Source: JBBTCX01 sp964494205 (lineage in GTDB: Bacteria; Planctomycetota; Phycisphaerae; UBA1845). From it: a stretch of 64,000 nucleotides of DNA. The translations under genes and the position numbers were made by a program. A model generated the notes under the pieces. That model did not search any database and had not been told where the DNA came from. It saw only the letters and a list, made by a program, of their open reading frames with translations. Positions 61,718-64,000 of this stretch are shown piece after piece. Within the stretch, counting starts at the first letter, position 1. Each line of letters opens with the position of its first letter. The stretch is taken from contig CAZBRD010000003.1 of the NCBI GenBank assembly GCA_964494205.1, positions 355,914 to 419,913 on the forward strand. The letters are read 5' to 3'.

Positions 61718-63101
61718 TTCCAGCGTAGACGAATCGACGAAAACGGCGGAGGTAACTCAACCCGTCCCACCGCAAACCAGACCCAAGTACTTGAACCTGC
61801 GGTATGACGACGATTTTTCTTATCTCGATGGAACCATCGATTCGTACAAGAAAGACTTCTTTGATCCGATCAAGAACATTCACCTCGGAGAGGATTGGCG
61901 ACTCAGTCTCGGCGGGGAATTCCGGTATCAGTTTGACGTGGAGACAAACAAGTCGTTCGGTTCAACCGAACCGACTACCGATGAATTTAGCCTCGATCGC
62001 TTCCTACTTCACGCAGACTTCAAGTATCACAAACTATTTCGCGTCTTCGTGCAGGGAATTACGGCGTCCGACATCGACCGGGACTTGATGCCGCGACCCA
62101 CGGATGAAAACAAATGGGACTTGCAGCAGCTGTTCTTCGACTTGCGCTTGCTCGGCGAGGAGCAGCCTTGGACACTGCGCGTTGGCCGTCAGGAGCTCTC
62201 GTATGGCAATGAGCGCTTCGTATCCCCTGCGGAATGGACGAACGTCCGTCGCCGGTTCGATGCTGTTAAGCTATTTGCCAGATTCGACAAATGGGACATC
62301 GATGTATGGTATGCCAAGCCGGTGATTGTGCAGCGCGAGCAACATGATCGATTTGATGAGGACGTTGATTTCAATGGGATGTACGTGTCATTCAAAGGGA
62401 TTCCTCGACACGGGGTTGATGCCTATGCCCTGGCACTGGACGACACCGGCCATCCCACCAATCCCAACGGAAACACGGGCGACCGTGATGTTTACACTCT
62501 CGGTTCACGTTTTTGGGGCAAGACGGCGGGCTTCGACTACGAAACAGAAGTGGCCGGTCAGTGGGGGCATTGGGCCAGCGATAACATCGAGGCTTGGAGC
62601 ACGACGGTCGATGGCGGATACACCTTCGAAGATGTTCCTTGGAAACCGCGATTGGGCAGTGGCTTCGATTGGGCTAGTGGTGACAATAATCCATTCGACC
62701 GCAAGGTAGGTACGTTTAATCAGTTGTTCCCATTGGGCCATAAGTATTTCGGCTTTCTCGATTTGATTGGGAGGCAGAACATAACGGACTGGAATGTGAA
62801 CTTATCCTCTTGGCCGGTGTCGGAAAAGGTGCGCACAGCCATGGCGTTCCACGCCTTTTGGTTGGCCGACGAGGAGGATGCCCTCTATAACGTCTCTGGC
62901 CAACCAGGGCGTCGGGATCCTACAGGTCGCAGCAGTTCTCAAGTTGGTAATGAGTTGGATATCACGGTGCAGTGGAAGATAGACGTGCACTCGACCTTGT
63001 TAGTCGGCTACTCTCATTTTTGGCACGATGACTTCATTGTGGAGACTGGTGTCAGTGAGGACGCCGATTTGTTTTATGTGCAATATGCGTTCAAATTCTA
63101 G
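61590..63101 (+). CDS. Alginate-export-type outer-membrane porin
   Basis: AAAGGAGCC about 10 bases upstream supports the ATG at 61590 although it lies inside the cupin gene. The product has a signal-like N-terminus (TFAILTMASYLRAETAP), then LNLRYDDDFSYLDGT and LGGEFRYQFDVETNKSF. It ends in a beta barrel of aromatic-rich strands and a terminal Phe (YVQYAFKF). The pattern fits the alginate_exp/AlgE-type 16- to 18-strand barrels. It may pass substrates across the outer membrane. Alternative start at 61683. Confidence 0.85.
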   Translation: MMKSWRVLVCTGRKRTTKWVTNGTGTFAILTMASYLRAETAPSSSVDESTKTAEVTQPVPPQTRPKYLNLRYDDDFSYLDGTIDSYKKDFFDPIKNIHLGEDWRLSLGGEFRYQFDVETNKSFGSTEPTTDEFSLDRFLLHADFKYHKLFRVFVQGITASDIDRDLMPRPTDENKWDLQQLFFDLRLLGEEQPWTLRVGRQELSYGNERFVSPAEWTNVRRRFDAVKLFARFDKWDIDVWYAKPVIVQREQHDRFDEDVDFNGMYVSFKGIPRHGVDAYALALDDTGHPTNPNGNTGDRDVYTLGSRFWGKTAGFDYETEVAGQWGHWASDNIEAWSTTVDGGYTFEDVPWKPRLGSGFDWASGDNNPFDRKVGTFNQLFPLGHKYFGFLDLIGRQNITDWNVNLSSWPVSEKVRTAMAFHAFWLADEEDALYNVSGQPGRRDPTGRSSSQVGNELDITVQWKIDVHSTLLVGYSHFWHDDFIVETGVSEDADLFYVQYAFKF

Positions 63102-63113
63102 GAGCGAAATCAA

Positions 63114-63308
63114 ATGACGAAGAATACGGTCCGTTATTTATGGCTAGTGGTATTAGTAGCAATCGCTTTTTCGCAGACGGGTTGCTCCCAAACAAAGCTC
63201 TACCGCGGCGTATACGAAAGCATCATCAAAGGCACTGGGGATGCTGTGCACGACGCTGTGTTCGATCTGGTGAATAACATCGTGGGGGTACAAAGCCAAG
63301 ATAGTTGA
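63114..63308 (+). CDS. Small lipoprotein, 64 aa
   Basis: The signal peptide ends in a lipobox (FSQTGC) with Cys24, so the mature peptide is an approximately 40-residue lipoprotein. GGAGCGAAATC precedes the ATG. No family is recognised. It is 12 bases after the porin gene and might assist it. Confidence 0.8.
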   Translation: MTKNTVRYLWLVVLVAIAFSQTGCSQTKLYRGVYESIIKGTGDAVHDAVFDLVNNIVGVQSQDS

Positions 63309-63375
63309 ACCTCGCTTCGCGTAGCGACAGTATTACACCGTGTCGTAGAACAAGTAATGTCGAAGGAGTATTGTC

Positions 63376-63948
63376 GTGGCCATGGATAGGACTTTCGGCG
63401 ACATGTCTAGGAAGGGGGCGACGGTCGTGGCGGTAAATGTTTCTTCCGGCGGAATCCCGAAGCGTCCGGTACCGGAAGCGAGGGTGACATCTGAAGGCCT
63501 GCAGGGTGACTTTCATGAACACAAAAAACACTGTCGTGAGGATCGTGCTATTTCGATTCAGGACATCGAATTGCTAGACGCACTCCGTGCCGAAGGGTAC
63601 GCGGTTGCCCCCGGCCTAATGGGCGAAAACTTGACGGTGTGCGATCTGGACGTGCAATCACTCTTCGTCGGTGACCGCTTGATACTCGGAACCGACGTGG
63701 TGCTTGAGTTAACCTCAGTTCGCAAGCCGTGTTATGTGTTGGATCAAATTGATCCCAAGCTGAAGGAGGCGGTCGTCGGGCGGTGTGGCATGATGGCCAA
63801 GGTGATCGCGGGCGGTACATTGAAACCGGGGCAGAAGATCACGGTGCAACGAGCTTTTGCCGACGCGAGCCAGCTGTGCAGGATTATTAGTGATGAGCAT
63901 CCGAGTCTCATTGGATGTAAGTTGATTCAACCGGAGGGCGACCTTTAG
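63376..63948 (+). CDS. MOSC-domain protein
   Basis: The GTG at 63376 has GAAGGAG 8 bases upstream; ATG at 63382 is possible. The MOSC pattern is clear: VVAVNVSSGGIPKRPV, GLQGDFHEHKKHC, RAISIQDIELLDAL, MGENLTV and the family's Cys in SVRKPCYVLDQI. MOSC domains carry sulfur for molybdenum cofactor or similar targets. It fits the molybdoenzyme operon as an accessory protein. It is the last gene before a terminator. Confidence 0.9.
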   Translation: MAMDRTFGDMSRKGATVVAVNVSSGGIPKRPVPEARVTSEGLQGDFHEHKKHCREDRAISIQDIELLDALRAEGYAVAPGLMGENLTVCDLDVQSLFVGDRLILGTDVVLELTSVRKPCYVLDQIDPKLKEAVVGRCGMMAKVIAGGTLKPGQKITVQRAFADASQLCRIISDEHPSLIGCKLIQPEGDL

Positions 63949-63969
63949 ATGGGTATGAAAGCCCGTAGT

Positions 63970-63994
63970 ACTTGCCGGATCCGTTCCGGCAAGT
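63970..63994 (+). terminator. Intrinsic terminator after the MOSC gene
   Basis: A perfect 9-bp stem with a 7-nt loop is followed by TTTGTAT, 22 bases after the stop. It probably ends the rightward operon. Confidence 0.7.
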
Positions 63995-64000
63995 TTGTAT

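Overview
The window looks like a chromosome segment of a planctomycete. The evidence is a dockerin-like calcium-loop C-terminus on a multihaem cytochrome, a DUF1580-type protein, an integrase of the kind common in that phylum, and a nitrite/nitrate oxidoreductase plus octahaem cytochrome set otherwise familiar from anammox planctomycetes. A rank below phylum cannot be fixed from the sequence alone. From left to right there is a short host stretch, two integrated elements side by side at a tRNA-Gly gene, and a long respiratory gene cluster.

Host left flank (1-2425): the 5' part of larC, a sulfite-oxidase-type molybdoenzyme and tRNA-Ala(TGC), all on the minus strand, then about 660 bases with no convincing gene.

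Element 1 (2426-24359) is a clearly AT-richer prophage bounded by a 30-bp direct repeat that is the 5' half of tRNA-Gly(CCC). The intact tRNA gene stands at the right end. A tyrosine integrase sits next to the left end but has His where the first catalytic Arg is expected. Small membrane proteins and a serine recombinase follow. The virion genes run leftward from 17194: small early genes, putative small terminase, large terminase, portal, protease, decoration protein, major capsid and head-tail genes. A tape-measure-like gene runs rightward from 17271. A 0.7-kb non-coding stretch is packed with unrelated hairpins.

Element 2 (about 24403-40913) is GC-rich like the host. It has an intact integrase at each end, a possible structured leader RNA, a replication module (AAA ATPase, DUF669, helicase, primase-helicase), a possible origin, two DNA methyltransferases, and terminase genes with in-frame 24-bp repeats. 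No capsid, portal or tail gene was recognised, so it is either a satellite-like element or a decayed prophage. A 15-bp dyad TTCCA-N5-TGGAA occurs three times around its methyltransferase block.

Respiratory cluster (41024-63948): two divergent operons are each headed by an Rrf2-family regulator with a cysteine cluster, and a near-identical 20-bp site lies in front of each. The leftward operon encodes a Rieske protein, a cytochrome b and an octahaem hydroxylamine-oxidoreductase-like cytochrome. The rightward operon encodes an NXR/NAR-like type II molybdoenzyme (gamma subunit with two cytochrome c domains, alpha subunit with Tat signal, beta iron-sulfur subunit, TorD-like chaperone). It also encodes a hemerythrin protein, a pentahaem cytochrome with a dockerin-like tail, a tyrosine phenol-lyase-type enzyme, a NapH-like iron-sulfur membrane protein fused to TPR repeats, an AhpD-like protein, a cupin, an outer-membrane porin, a lipoprotein and a MOSC protein. 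Taken together this is probably a periplasmic nitrogen-oxide electron-transfer system under Fe-S/NO-type control; the direction (nitrite oxidation or nitrate reduction) cannot be read from sequence.
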